Shown: one piece after another, positions 9,601 to 18,505 of the stretch
Layout of the letters: every line of letters starts with the position of its first letter
Numbering within the stretch: position 1 is the first letter of the stretch
Assembly: GCA_017654935.2 (NCBI GenBank)
Contig: CM065699.1
Coordinates: 45,501,116 to 45,565,115, forward strand
Length of the DNA stretch: 64,000 bases
Origin: Phymorhynchus buccinoides
Lineage: Eukaryota > Mollusca > Gastropoda > Neogastropoda > Raphitomidae
Reading direction: 5' to 3'
Position numbers and translations under genes: made by a program
The notes under the pieces: model-generated
The model's database searches: none
Told to the model about the DNA's origin: nothing
What the model saw: the letters and a program-made list of their open reading frames with translations, nothing else

Positions 9601-11920
9601 GGTTTCGTATCCACGACATCAAATCGGATCTGACTCCATCAACCTCTTTCAACTACCTGGGCATGTCTTTCAACACCGTCCAATTCACCGTTCGGCCGTC
9701 AGACAGCAGGATTCTAGCCCTCGTGGAGTCGGTCACTGCCCTCAGACAGAAAACCTCAGCTTCTGCCCGCCAGTTACTCCGTCTACTCGGGCTGATGGAA
9801 TCAGTAGCGGACCTTCTTCCTCTGGCTCGGGTCCACAAACGGCCACTGCAACGCTTGCTGGCTCAGAGAAAGATCTCTCGCCTTCAGCTGGAACACCAAG
9901 TGATGCTAGGGGACTGGTTTCTAGAGGCAACCGAACAGTGGACAGACCGTGCCTGGGTCAACCAAACGGTTCCTATCAGACCTCTTCAGCAACAACTGTT
10001 CCTTCACACGGACGCTTCCAAAACTGGTTGGGGTGCACACCTCGACGACAGGGAGGCTTCAGGCAAGTGGACTCTCGCAGAGACACTCTTTCACATCAAT
10101 CTGCTGGAATTGGAAGCGGTGGCGAGGGCCCTCAAGTCGTTTGCAGTTTGTCTCACCGGCAAGTGGGTCACCGTTTGCGGCGACAATACGACAGCCCTGT
10201 CTTACCTACGCCGTCAGGGGGGAACACGATCGCCTGCTCTCTCGAGAAAAGCGGAGGAGATCCTTCTGTGGGCTCAAGCCAAACAAATCTCCCTGTCGGT
10301 GGAGTATGTCCCGGGAAAACTGAACGTTTTAGCGGACCAGCTCAGCAGAAAGGGCCAGATCCTACCCACGGAATGGACTATTGCACATCAGTCTCTCCTC
10401 CCACTGTGGTCCCTCTGGGGGAAACCGCACGTGGACCTGTTCGCCACGAGGTTCAACTGCAGGCTGCCGGTCTACGTATCACCTATGAGGGACCCTCAGG
10501 CACTAGCGCGCAACGCCTTCTCGATGCCCTGGACAGGAATGTCGGCGTATGCATACCCTCCAACGTCTCTCCTACCCAAGGTACTCGAGAAATACAGCCG
10601 CGATCTACCCCGGCTGATCATCATCGCCCCATTCTGGGAGACCAGCCCTTGGTTCCCGGAGCTCACCAGCCTCTCACACGTTCCAAGCGTCCCTCTTCGT
10701 CTCACAAAAGACACTCTGCTTCAGCCACGCACGGGAGTCGGCCACGCCAACCCCCAACTGTTTCAGCTGACCGCATGGCTACTATGCGGTCAGGCCTGCG
10801 AGCACGCGGACTCTCAGAACAAACTGTGGACTTAGTACTCAAGGCGAGACGACAGAGTACTAACAAACTATATGACATACGGTGGGCCTCATGGTATGGT
10901 TTCTGTTTGTCCCATGGCATTTCTCCGTTAGATCCTTCCGGTCCGGAGTTTACTCAGTTTTTGGCTCACCTCCACCAGAACCGTGGCTTATCCGCTCAGA
11001 CGTTAAATGGATACAAGGCTTCTGTTGTGCATACTATAACGGTAGCTACGGGCAAGAGAAATCCTTCTTTTTCCTTAGCTATTGAACTTTCACATCTGAT
11101 TGATGCAGTCCGCAACAAGTCTGTGTCCTCGGGCGTTCGCCTTCCTCAGTGGGATTTGTTCGTTGTTCTGTCCTTTCTTCGGGATCAATGTGAACCTTTA
11201 GCATCGTTGTCTTTCAAGTTGTTGACATACAAGACAGTTTTTCTATTGTCTTTAGCTACGGCTAGGCGGGTTAGTGGCGTCCATGCTCTTAGCGGTCTAG
11301 GTTCGGATATTGAGTTCAATTCTTCGGATCAATCCATGACACTGTCTTTCCTTCCGGAGTTTCGCGCTAAGAACCAGTCCGCTCAGGCGTCCTCTCCTTC
11401 AGTGACAGTTCAGAGTCTTTGCACCATTCTAGCTCCTGATGACACCGACAGATTCCTATGTCCAGTTAGAGCCCTTCGGTTATACTTGAAGAGAACTTCT
11501 CAGTTCCGAGGGCACAAACGACGCCTGTTCGTTTCACTGAATGACAAATACATGAAAGACATTTCGAAATCCACCATTTCTAGGTGGCTGATAGATGCTA
11601 TAAAATTAGCATACTCAAACGCTGACAAATCCTTGCCCCAAAACCCCCTGAGAGCCCATGAAATTCGGGCTATCAGCTCCTCCTTGGCCATGATCAAGGG
11701 TGTGGCCTTATCCAGCGTCTTGGAGGCCGCCTACTGGAAGTCAGAGACCACGTTCTTGAACTTCTATCTACGACATTTCTCCGCCAGGAGACAAGATGAT
11801 ACCTACGGCATCAGGAAAGCTGGTGCTGGCACAGACCCCTGTCTCCTTGATCTAACGGTAATTTATGTTGTTATTGTTTATTTTGGGGCATATATATGTA
11901 TATGCCTGTTGGGGGAATGA
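6686..11920 (+). CDS. DIRS gag-like / tyrosine recombinase frame, 1744 codons open
   Basis: The frame begins MSDIGVTSVPSASTSSSSSK; residues 1-75 are Ser/Lys-rich. To about residue 760 it is a polar, Ser/Arg-rich region with a basic stretch (PKRARTEFKP near 733), as in DIRS ORF1 nucleocapsid-like proteins. Residues about 760-1363 overlap the reverse transcriptase frame and have a Ser/Pro/Arg/His-rich composition typical of an off-frame translation. Residues 1364-1725 are a tyrosine recombinase. The first ATG in frame, about 210 bp inside the left terminal repeat, is the natural start. Whether one fusion protein is made, or gag and recombinase separately, cannot be told. DIRS elements are known for long overlaps between these frames; here the overlap is total. 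Confidence 0.85.
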   Translation: MSDIGVTSVPSASTSSSSSKQSRDEKGKFLSIPTPSSSSSSKKESSSKSRSSSSSSSSKKKVPPPPPLLPTHSSSSTSAVSEPSVEQTEHVISLVDSSTLVSDMLAELQNKGLVLVPSSSLVSMRPTTTRTNTKLDCDSVPLDEPPSLADENLRDRVPYLSRSFDGFETAVSTSYSTDQLASLERKTGIPIFSTDENLDGHFSDRRERTRTDTVPVYDSRSRECVIPRMDSPRNWQIRNSRPVSPPGSSGSGSMARGWKKSGHVRSQTGTRHGDSGRPWGEADNGSVIREPVKHGHVTLETATRTGSTVPVGTGGTDRIRTTSVDPSKRTMLSRHRTVSATERFSTDETPHGLPSGNSGLGLHISPVEDDFLPPYSEDDGEFDSAVRDEVRRVMRERFSDHQHPGDETDQDVDRFSRVEQGSFCSEPPVQVEPVPSTGNYQGYLDILRPYCQDIKPMPLSESNSSKEQPQFFGELQAPKEARLALHTSPFIRQELRRADSILWTQPQILTEEDDGPPPRQPDPIPSRAGTFLKKDFFPPFQLSSTFVPVPSHSSVSPQEKQSLDFRPQRGQSTVSFSQSSFNNLERSSYAVLRAASLATSMLQTLSQIVGSTTTAKPEDFSLLESIDERALGVCLASLNKAVNSISSVASSTKVQLAATYRDSVVRACKLRLDLEERSTLRSCPSHPSATFHPNTVKDVLEGSKKRRNDLSQEQLMMWARKAASQSFAAPQPKRARTEFKPASHTPSRMMSSRGRVSRFPYNQSSGQRHRPAFQPTPPSGTSPVLSPNLLPSTPRPGKIRSSRQRSRLSTAEGSHHSSGPGGLGVLLSPVCSPQKERRVSPCLGPFPSEQVHPYGQVQDGDSRFHPSVHSSERLGYIHRPARRIFPCGHSPVAAEVPSLCLEATDVPVCGPALRPVASPLDFYESHQGTCADCQVTIHPPSRLPGRLASTGVLSRTLLESNGNPGSTVRFSGVSYPRHQIGSDSINLFQLPGHVFQHRPIHRSAVRQQDSSPRGVGHCPQTENLSFCPPVTPSTRADGISSGPSSSGSGPQTATATLAGSEKDLSPSAGTPSDARGLVSRGNRTVDRPCLGQPNGSYQTSSATTVPSHGRFQNWLGCTPRRQGGFRQVDSRRDTLSHQSAGIGSGGEGPQVVCSLSHRQVGHRLRRQYDSPVLPTPSGGNTIACSLEKSGGDPSVGSSQTNLPVGGVCPGKTERFSGPAQQKGPDPTHGMDYCTSVSPPTVVPLGETARGPVRHEVQLQAAGLRITYEGPSGTSAQRLLDALDRNVGVCIPSNVSPTQGTREIQPRSTPADHHRPILGDQPLVPGAHQPLTRSKRPSSSHKRHSASATHGSRPRQPPTVSADRMATMRSGLRARGLSEQTVDLVLKARRQSTNKLYDIRWASWYGFCLSHGISPLDPSGPEFTQFLAHLHQNRGLSAQTLNGYKASVVHTITVATGKRNPSFSLAIELSHLIDAVRNKSVSSGVRLPQWDLFVVLSFLRDQCEPLASLSFKLLTYKTVFLLSLATARRVSGVHALSGLGSDIEFNSSDQSMTLSFLPEFRAKNQSAQASSPSVTVQSLCTILAPDDTDRFLCPVRALRLYLKRTSQFRGHKRRLFVSLNDKYMKDISKSTISRWLIDAIKLAYSNADKSLPQNPLRAHEIRAISSSLAMIKGVALSSVLEAAYWKSETTFLNFYLRHFSARRQDDTYGIRKAGAGTDPCLLDLTVIYVVIVYFGAYICICLLGE
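8949..10835 (+). CDS. DIRS reverse transcriptase / RNase H / C-terminal domain protein
   Basis: 628 codons from the first ATG; translation may start upstream or by frameshift from the gag frame. Residues 55-240 are a reverse transcriptase: SIDLRDAYFHVG (first catalytic Asp 125), LPFGLSPAPWIF, and YLDDWLLL with Asp 191 and 192. Residues 350-470 are RNase H: HTDASKTGWG (Asp 355), INLLELEA (Glu 387), CGDNTTAL (Asp 412), and NVLADQLSR (Asp 463). Residues 490-600 (HVDLFATRFNC, YPPTSLLPKVLEKY) match the position of the methyltransferase-like domain that DIRS elements carry after RNase H; I do not see a clear DPPY motif, so its activity is uncertain. All polymerase and RNase H acidic residues are present and there are no internal stops, so the copy is potentially functional. 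It is completely nested in the other frame. Confidence 0.92.
   Translation: MFLASPTTSLQVSATVPLSSPLPPQEPPLSSHPISFPAPQDRAKFEALDKEVASLQQKGAIIPVAPVDSGFYSRLFVVPKKNGEFRPVLDLSPLNKYIRTDKFKMETAASIRLSILQNDWATSIDLRDAYFHVGIHPSRQKFLRFVWRQQTFQFVALPFGLSPAPWIFTRVTKELVRIARSQSIRLRVYLDDWLLLASSRALCLSQTETLVQLSASLGFRIHDIKSDLTPSTSFNYLGMSFNTVQFTVRPSDSRILALVESVTALRQKTSASARQLLRLLGLMESVADLLPLARVHKRPLQRLLAQRKISRLQLEHQVMLGDWFLEATEQWTDRAWVNQTVPIRPLQQQLFLHTDASKTGWGAHLDDREASGKWTLAETLFHINLLELEAVARALKSFAVCLTGKWVTVCGDNTTALSYLRRQGGTRSPALSRKAEEILLWAQAKQISLSVEYVPGKLNVLADQLSRKGQILPTEWTIAHQSLLPLWSLWGKPHVDLFATRFNCRLPVYVSPMRDPQALARNAFSMPWTGMSAYAYPPTSLLPKVLEKYSRDLPRLIIIAPFWETSPWFPELTSLSHVPSVPLRLTKDTLLQPRTGVGHANPQLFQLTAWLLCGQACEHADSQNKLWT
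10775..11920 (+). CDS. Tyrosine recombinase domain of the DIRS element
   Basis: This is the C-terminal part of the long frame, from MATMRSGLRARGLSEQTVDL at residue 1364. An N-terminal SAM-like DNA-binding part (KLYDIRWASWYGFCLSHG, SAQTLNGYKASV) precedes the catalytic fold. Catalytic residues are visible in order: Arg 1528 in TARRVSGVHAL, the His/Arg pair in RAHEIRAIS (His 1658, Arg 1661), and the probable nucleophile Tyr 1694 in FLNFYLRHFS. In the family this enzyme integrates a circular cDNA without target duplication. It sits after the reverse transcriptase frame, overlapping its last 61 bp in another phase. The final 20 residues are hydrophobic and probably functionally irrelevant. Confidence 0.88.
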   Translation: MATMRSGLRARGLSEQTVDLVLKARRQSTNKLYDIRWASWYGFCLSHGISPLDPSGPEFTQFLAHLHQNRGLSAQTLNGYKASVVHTITVATGKRNPSFSLAIELSHLIDAVRNKSVSSGVRLPQWDLFVVLSFLRDQCEPLASLSFKLLTYKTVFLLSLATARRVSGVHALSGLGSDIEFNSSDQSMTLSFLPEFRAKNQSAQASSPSVTVQSLCTILAPDDTDRFLCPVRALRLYLKRTSQFRGHKRRLFVSLNDKYMKDISKSTISRWLIDAIKLAYSNADKSLPQNPLRAHEIRAISSSLAMIKGVALSSVLEAAYWKSETTFLNFYLRHFSARRQDDTYGIRKAGAGTDPCLLDLTVIYVVIVYFGAYICICLLGE

Positions 11921-12072
11921 AATTATATGTTCATACGGATGCTTCCGGTGCTATCACGGGGATACCCTGGGTAATCCCGCTTTTTGGATATTATGGGTAT
12001 GAAATGTTTGCTCTTTGTTGGAAAGTTAAAAATTCAACAATGTTTTTCTTACCCACCTCCTCGTTGGGAAAC

Positions 12073-12170
12073 AACTCATTCGTAGTGAAACGGTAACATG
12101 ATAGAATAGATTGGATGATTTTATTTAATATAACTATCTATTCTATCTATATACTTACCGTTTCACTACG
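12073..12170 (+). repeat. Internal complementary region of the DIRS element
   Basis: AACTCATTCGTAGTGAAACG and what follows is the reverse complement of the left outer end (6261-6300); GGATGATTTTATTTAATATA and what follows is the reverse complement of the right outer end (12404-12462). The two halves meet at AGATT/GGATG. In DIRS1-type models this segment templates joining of the two ends into a circle. It also lets the element boundaries be fixed to one base. Confidence 0.93.
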
Positions 12171-12227
12171 ATCAAAGGTTCCCACCCACCTCCCTCCGAC
12201 GAAAACATCGTTGCGAGTCGATTAGTC

Positions 12228-12420
12228 AAAAAATTTATCATGATTCAAAGTTGGCTCCCCGGAAGTGACGTCAGGAAGGGGATCCACAGCAGCTCAGTGG
12301 TATTGCTAAACCAGACCAAGGGAAGTAAGTTAGTCTTGTGAAGACTAAGACTTTTTGGTCTTTGGTAATTGGCATTAGCTCCAAATTGGAAGAGATAACT
12401 CATTCGTAGTGAAACGGTAA
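12228..12420 (-). repeat. Right inverted terminal repeat of the DIRS element
   Basis: Reverse complement of 6277-6469. A further 43 bp of unique right end (GTATATAGATAGAATAGATA to AAATCATCCA) lies outside it. This matches the asymmetry of DIRS termini. Confidence 0.95.
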
Positions 12421-12463
12421 GTATATAGATAGAATAGATAGTTATATTAAATAAAATCATCCA

Positions 12464-12696
12464 TTTGGGGATAGCTGAAAGCCCTGGGAACCCTGTATAA
12501 GTTATGGTGTTGCAATATGTGTGTGTGCGGTTGTGTGTGTGTACACATGCATGTGTGTCTGTGTGTGCGCGCACGTGTGTGTGAATGTGCTTGTGTGTGT
12601 ATCCTCTGGAATGTGTGTGTGCGTGCTGATGTATGTGCGTCTGTCCGTGCAACCCAGTAGCTGTGACTTATTGAATGAGAGATTATGAATGGGTCT
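12464..12696. other. Right flank of the DIRS insertion with GT-rich repeat
   Basis: Begins ATTTGGGGATAGCTGAAAGC and runs into an imperfect GT/GC array at 12517-12640. No gene is seen. It ends at the scaffold gap. Confidence 0.7.
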
Positions 12697-13196
12697 NNNN
12701 NNNNNNNNNNNNNNNNNNNNNNNNNNNNNNNNNNNNNNNNNNNNNNNNNNNNNNNNNNNNNNNNNNNNNNNNNNNNNNNNNNNNNNNNNNNNNNNNNNNN
12801 NNNNNNNNNNNNNNNNNNNNNNNNNNNNNNNNNNNNNNNNNNNNNNNNNNNNNNNNNNNNNNNNNNNNNNNNNNNNNNNNNNNNNNNNNNNNNNNNNNNN
12901 NNNNNNNNNNNNNNNNNNNNNNNNNNNNNNNNNNNNNNNNNNNNNNNNNNNNNNNNNNNNNNNNNNNNNNNNNNNNNNNNNNNNNNNNNNNNNNNNNNNN
13001 NNNNNNNNNNNNNNNNNNNNNNNNNNNNNNNNNNNNNNNNNNNNNNNNNNNNNNNNNNNNNNNNNNNNNNNNNNNNNNNNNNNNNNNNNNNNNNNNNNNN
13101 NNNNNNNNNNNNNNNNNNNNNNNNNNNNNNNNNNNNNNNNNNNNNNNNNNNNNNNNNNNNNNNNNNNNNNNNNNNNNNNNNNNNNNNNNNNNNNNN
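12697..13196. other. Assembly gap of exactly 500 N
   Basis: A run of exactly 500 N, which is a placeholder size and not a measured length. It separates two contigs; order and orientation of the flanks are therefore inferred by scaffolding. The contig to the right starts inside the left arm of the giant inverted repeat. Confidence 0.99.
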
Positions 13197-13574
13197 TGAA
13201 CAGACATATGAAAAGACAATTAATTAGGTTACTAAAAGGTTTTAACATTATCAAGACTTCTTAGTTAAATTATTTGGGAGTCTAGTCTCAGGACATAGCA
13301 TCAGGTTGATTGTTTTGAGAAGCGTATCACTAAATTGCGTTTTAACATGATTTTGCATTGTGTGTGCACTTCTGATAGTTTTTTAACTCGAAAGTTTCTA
13401 GTCGATTCTAAATGGGAACAAATGAAGCATAGCACCAAGGGATAGAAAAAACGCTAAAAGGTAACGAAAAAAAAAAAAGGGGGCATCAGCATTTTAAGGA
13501 AATACGATGACAAAACTTTTGTTTGTCTAAATAGCAAGCGTTTTATTCATTCCGACATTGTTCTCTGCATACAG

Positions 13575-13773
13575 CTGGGCCAGCCGTTCGCTGGCGTCGC
13601 CAGATTCAGCCCCGGTGGTGCTGCAGCTGGAGACCAGGGACGGGGAGCACACGGAGGACATGCAGCTGCCTGCAGACCGACCTGTGAACCTGTCACCGGA
13701 CCCAGGTGCTGGATGCAGCCCTGCGGAAATGAAGTCCCCCTACTGCCGCCGAATCGCCAGAAACATCAAATGA
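13575..13773 (+). pseudogene. Mirror copy of COMMD2 exon 5, frame broken
   Basis: Corresponds to 33047-32847. It is 199 nt against 201 in the right arm, with several small insertions and deletions: CAGCTGGGCCAGC against CAGCTGGCCAGC, GCTGGCGTCGCCAGATTC against GCTGCGTCACCAGATC, and lost bases after CAGACCGACC and in the GGTCCACCTG region. The reading shifts between frames, yet returns to the end KSPYCRRIARNIK and stop. These scattered indels look like uncorrected long-read noise, not selection-free substitution decay. Confidence 0.88.
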
Positions 13774-15333
13774 CCGCATCCTCTCCTTGTGTTTTTGATG
13801 CTTGAACACTATTCCAGGTGTGGGGTGTAGAAGTCTGCGTAATGTAATTGACTTCGAAAGCAAGAATGGTTATGCTTCTATCGACATTTATCCCCGTAAG
13901 AAACTTCCATGCATCATGTTGACCGCAGCCTTTCCTTCATTGTTTTGATGCTTGAAGACTATTTCTAAGTATATGTGTTATGAAGTTCTGAATGTGGCTG
14001 TAGATACCTTCAACCTGAAACTCTGAACAAACTTGCGATTATTGGTAAAATTATGCTGGAAGTGCAAATTAGATAGGTCAGATTTGTGAGTGTGTGTGTG
14101 GTGCGAGCATGTGTGTGTGAGCCGTGCGTGTGTGTGTGTGAGTTGTGAGCAGGACAGACAAAATAGAGTTACATAAAGAGATAGAGATAGAGGGGAGAGT
14201 ATAACTTATAGTGTGTGAGAAATCACATATGTGTTTTTAATAGGAGTGTAGATATTGTGATATTGTTTATCCCAACGTGATAAACTTAAGACATGATTTA
14301 ATTAAACCAGTTTCTGCTGAGAGTGAGTTGTGTTCTGTTCTTGTACATACGCAACACACAAACCAAACAAGTCTCGTACACACAGATGCACACCACACAC
14401 ACACACACACGATGCACCACACACACCAGACTAAAAGAGAGGAGGAGAGTGGGTTTGCTTGTGAGATAAAACTGAAGCCACATAGAGATTGCCGAACAAA
14501 AAGGTATGTTAAAGAAGGAGTGAGTCTGGAATACAACCATTGACTTGACTAATGCCTTTGATTCCTCAAGGAACATAGGGCCTCAGCAACCAGTTTCTCC
14601 AGCCGGCCACAGGACAGGCCATACTTGTGATACAACCATGCTCCACACATGAAATTTGTCAAATAAAGCCTAAATAAAAATGCCACACACATGTCCAACA
14701 CACCACACACTCGCTCACACACACCGGGAAAACACGAGACGATTTGTACGGACAGCCAGAGAAATCGGATCCAGTACAAATTGGAATCCACTTCTCCAAA
14801 AATTGTAAGAGACGAAAACAAAAGGACGGCATAACTTGACTTTGAGAGCACTCACTGGCCGCAGGACCTGCCACCCCTAGGATTTTCCGTTAGTTCCAGC
14901 CGAATTTGACTATGAACTACGGTGATAAACAAATTCACATTTCTGTGTGACAGCGATTTCAGTTTGCGAAGTTATTTCATGGTAAAAAATAACAATTAAC
15001 AAGGAAAGATCGAGAAGGAAAAGTATATCATTATATACTCAATAAACAGTGCCACAATACCAGAAAGTTTTCTGTAATGCGGAAGGCAGAACGCGAGGAT
15101 CGCTTGCACGTGTGCGATGTCAGCGATTTCTCAAGTTCCAGAGCCGGCGGGGACTCGATGGATTGACAGCGGCATGTTGAATCAAACAAACACACATTGC
15201 AATCGGCGTTAGCTGCACGAAAACACCCAGAACATAAACAAATTTATTCGCCTACACAACAAACGAAACGAGCTGAGTGCCAAAGATTGACTTCAGAGCA
15301 TTCAAGTGAAAGTAGGCCTGATGTTTCCCCATC

Positions 15334-15364
<31 letters not shown>

Positions 15365-17270
15365 ATATATATCCTCTCAAGCTTCTCTCTGATTTACTGT
15401 TGTATTCTTCTTTGTTTGTTGCTTTTGTACTTTTTTTAATATTCAAAATAACCACGCTCACAGCTCACACGCCTTGCCGCCGTTAGTAAATCGAGCTTGC
15501 GTGTGTCCCTCCACACGACCCTTTGGCGGAGGTTTCCGAAAGTACGGACGGAATGACCTTCGGAGGGGCCCAGGATGCTTGATACCAAATTTGGTGTCGA
15601 TCGGTTTGAGAACTGGTGGCCGTGGTAAGGACACACAGACAGAAGTATATATAAGTATAATACTTTGTATCTGGTGCCCTAGCCTATAGGTTTAACCCGG
15701 CGAGGCATGTTACCGCTACACTTATCTGTATGTTAAAAAAATCGGGAATTTACTGAGTGCACTGCCTCCGGGCATTGCCTTACAGTATTGTTCCCACCAT
15801 CTGGTATTTACAAATGTGCCATATGTGTCTGTTCCAAACCGAGAGGACCAAAAGCACCACTTTCATCATCCGTTTTCATGGTCTCCCCGCGCATACAACC
15901 ACACATTCCGATTTCGGAGAGCTCAAGGGAGAAAAAATGATTGAAGATAAAAAAGAAGGCAGGAGCATGGGCCAATAAGTCAGAAAGATAGTAAAGGATG
16001 ATATAGCTAAGGAAAGGCAGAGTCACATTAAATAGTGGCAGATTAGAAGAAGTTACAAGCACAGAACTTCAAGAAGTCTGGGAACTATTTACGAAAGACC
16101 CCCACCCCCACCCCGGTATTCCCACGGGAGAGAAAGCGTGGAGGGGCGGGGTCGGCCAGCTACCGTATGAGGCACAAGGCATGCACCCACTGCCCCCATT
16201 CGTGCGGGTGTAACAATGAGAGAGCGTTTTGAAGGAACACGCCTGACATTCAGGCATCGCTAGCGGCTTATCAAAGGGTGGTCAAACGGAAACAGCATGA
16301 AGGAATGAATGGACAAGGATTAATCTAGAAGGGAGGGAGCTGTCTTAACACATGATTGCCACAATATCTAATGGAATACACTGACCCTCAAGCGAACCAC
16401 CTGGAAAAGCTTCTGAACACACCTTAAAAAACATCCTCGGATAGAGCCCTTACACCCCGGCCCAAATGATACAAATATTTGTGCATTACAAGTATGCGTA
16501 ATGAACACCACTGACCTGACCAATGCATAAAATTATGCGAACCACCCAACCTAGCCTCCAATCAACCCTGAATACCCCCCCCCCCCCCCTCCCAACCACT
16601 TCCCCCATCCGAAGTTCCTTCCTTACTCGCCCAGGCAGCCAGCTTCATCAGGTGAAGATTATTGCTGCACTTTGGCAAAGTCCCACATGGTTAATTCCGA
16701 GAGGACGTAAAACAAACTTCTTCTCGCAGATTTGGGGGTATGTCAGAAGACAAAGAAATTAGAAAGCTGAGGAGATAGAAGTAGCCTAATGGAAAGAAAG
16801 GAAACAAAATAAACCTAGTGTGGAACTCTCTTCGTCTTCTTCCTATTACTGGACTGGTAACGGGATTAAAGTCCAACTTGGATACGCCGACTGTTGGACT
16901 GTTTAAAAGAAAGAAAAAAAAGTGGACCATTGCATTATATAGTTAACGTTTTCAATTTTTCTGTGTTTGCGCCTATCAGCGTCTCTCATTAGCTATAGGA
17001 ACGGAGTAAAGGATCTGTGTAAAAAGTGCCTGAAGTTTTTCATATTTTTACTTTTTATTGTTTTTGAAACTAAGAAGTTACCATAAACTTTATCGCGGAC
17101 GATCTCCCATTTGGCGCAATTTATCGTAAAACTTCAAATGGTTAATTCTGAGATGGCACACACAAGTTCGCTGTCTACTTTTTGCGCCAAGAAACTTATG
17201 TCGCAATTTCTAAGTTAGTGTTTACTAGCATTTAGATTCGATCACAATAAGTGCATGCTTGCATCTAATC
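13774..17270. other. Left-arm intergenic stretch, mirror of 29233-32846
   Basis: No gene. It holds GT/CA arrays (14085-14150, 14375-14430), a minus-strand LINE 3' fragment (14535-14640), a CT/TA array at 15335-15370, a dispersed repeat at about 15475-15640, another at 15740-16130, a poly-C tract at 16567-16580, and further copies of features described for the right arm. Confidence 0.7.
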
Positions 17271-17336
17271 ATGCGGATGATTGTCCTATTTGGAACCTTA
17301 CGCAGATGAGAGGAAGCAACTCGGAGAGTTTACAAG
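17271..17336 (+). pseudogene. Mirror copy of UTX exon 1, frame broken
   Basis: Corresponds to 29232-29165. 66 nt against 68. The start reads ATGCGGATGATT where the right arm has ATGGCGGATGATT, and the segment after it is scrambled by small changes (GTCCTATTTGGAACC). The donor CAAG/GTAAGA is preserved. The net loss of two bases destroys the frame from the first codon. Confidence 0.88.
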
Positions 17337-17699
17337 GTAAGAGCATTTATGATTTTACGATCAGGAGTGGGACATTTTGCAGTGGTTTTTTTCCTTTCTG
17401 GAAACTTCGACTTAGGTTCCGTAAACATTCTCCATCAGCCCGCTGAAATAAATTCTGATGCATAGCTAGTGCTGCAGTCTGAGTCTTTCTGTTCAACAGC
17501 CTTCCATCTGAGGCATCAGGCTCGATGAGGATTTCAAAGCCCATATATATGAACTGCCCCTCCCCCCCCCCCGCCCTCCCGCCTCCCCGCTTTTTGTCCC
17601 TGCTGCCACCCCCCATAAATGTCCCTGTTCAATCCATCCTTCTACTACTCCCCAAAAAGTCTAACAGCATCCAATTCAAAATAATGAAAATGCACTGAT

Positions 17700-17895
17700 C
17701 CAGCCAGTCGAGGACAGAAGACCTCTCTCTCTCTAGAAAAAAGCTCCTCTCACTCTTCGAGCGCATCTCTCTTCTCTCTCTTCTCTCCCTTCTCTCTCTC
17801 TCTCTCTCTCTATCTCTCTCCTCTCCTCTCTCTCCTCTGAGTCTCTCTCTCTCTCTCTCTCCCTCTCTCTCCTCTTCTCCTCTCTCTCTCTCTGT
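17700..17895. repeat. Degenerate CT-rich microsatellite (left arm)
   Basis: Broken CT/TCTC array, the mirror of the near-perfect GA array at 28629-28772. The Arg/Glu frames seen here are translation of the repeat. Confidence 0.85.
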
Positions 17896-18369
17896 GTGGC
17901 TACATGTGTGTGTACGTGTAAATGGTGGGTGTTTTTTTTTGATATATAGCATGTGTGTGTGTGTGTGTTATTAATCTGCAAGACTTATGAAATGGTCTCT
18001 TTTAAAAGTATTCATCACTAACTTTCAAGTGTGTGTATGTGTGTGACTGTGTACATACATGTATGCATCCTCTTTCTTGCCTTTAGCAGTTTAGGTCTAT
18101 GTCTCAAATGTGTGTGTGTGCTATCATCTTGTTCGTCTTTGTATGGCGTCTTTGTTTGAATGCGTTATGAATCATTGAATGTTTAACGTTTGTGTGTGCG
18201 CTTTGATATGATATCAACTTAATCAAGCTTGTTAGTGCCATCTATATATCGTATGTTGGTTTGATTATGTGGGTGTGTTGTGTGGATACATTGTGTATGT
18301 GACTGTGTGTGTCACTCATGTGTGCTCGGTGTGGTATGACTATTCTCTATGTGTATGGCATGCATATGG

Positions 18370-18505
18370 CGTGTGTGTGCATGAACATACACACACACAC
18401 ACACACAAACGAACACGCACATACACAAACACATACAAGTGCAAGCGTGCACAAGCACGTCAAAACATGCTCACAAATATACGCACACAGACACACACAC
18501 GTACA
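18370..18505. repeat. CA-rich microsatellite (left arm)
   Basis: Imperfect CA/ACGC array, mirrored at about 28060-28195 in the right arm. No coding significance. Confidence 0.8.

Larger units (their letters stand above)
6261..12463 (+). mobile_element. Full-length DIRS-type tyrosine recombinase retrotransposon
   Basis: The element carries a gag-like N-terminal region, a reverse transcriptase/RNase H frame and a tyrosine recombinase. It is bounded by inverted terminal repeats at 6277-6469 and 12228-12420, both 193 bp. The outer edges can be read from the internal complementary region at 12073-12170, which is the reverse complement of the left end (from 6261 or 6262, AATCTATTCTATCATG) fused to the right end (to 12462 or 12463, AATAAAATCATCC). 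One base of ambiguity remains at the join. No target-site duplication is seen (left flank GGTCCTT, right flank ATTTGGGG), as expected for recombinase-mediated insertion. DIRS elements replicate through RNA and insert a circular DNA by tyrosine recombinase; that is family knowledge. Intact frames suggest a young copy. Confidence 0.93.

Noticed and set aside
12502..13264. Several open frames of up to 250 codons made mostly of X
   Set aside because: They run through the 500-N gap and contain no real sequence.
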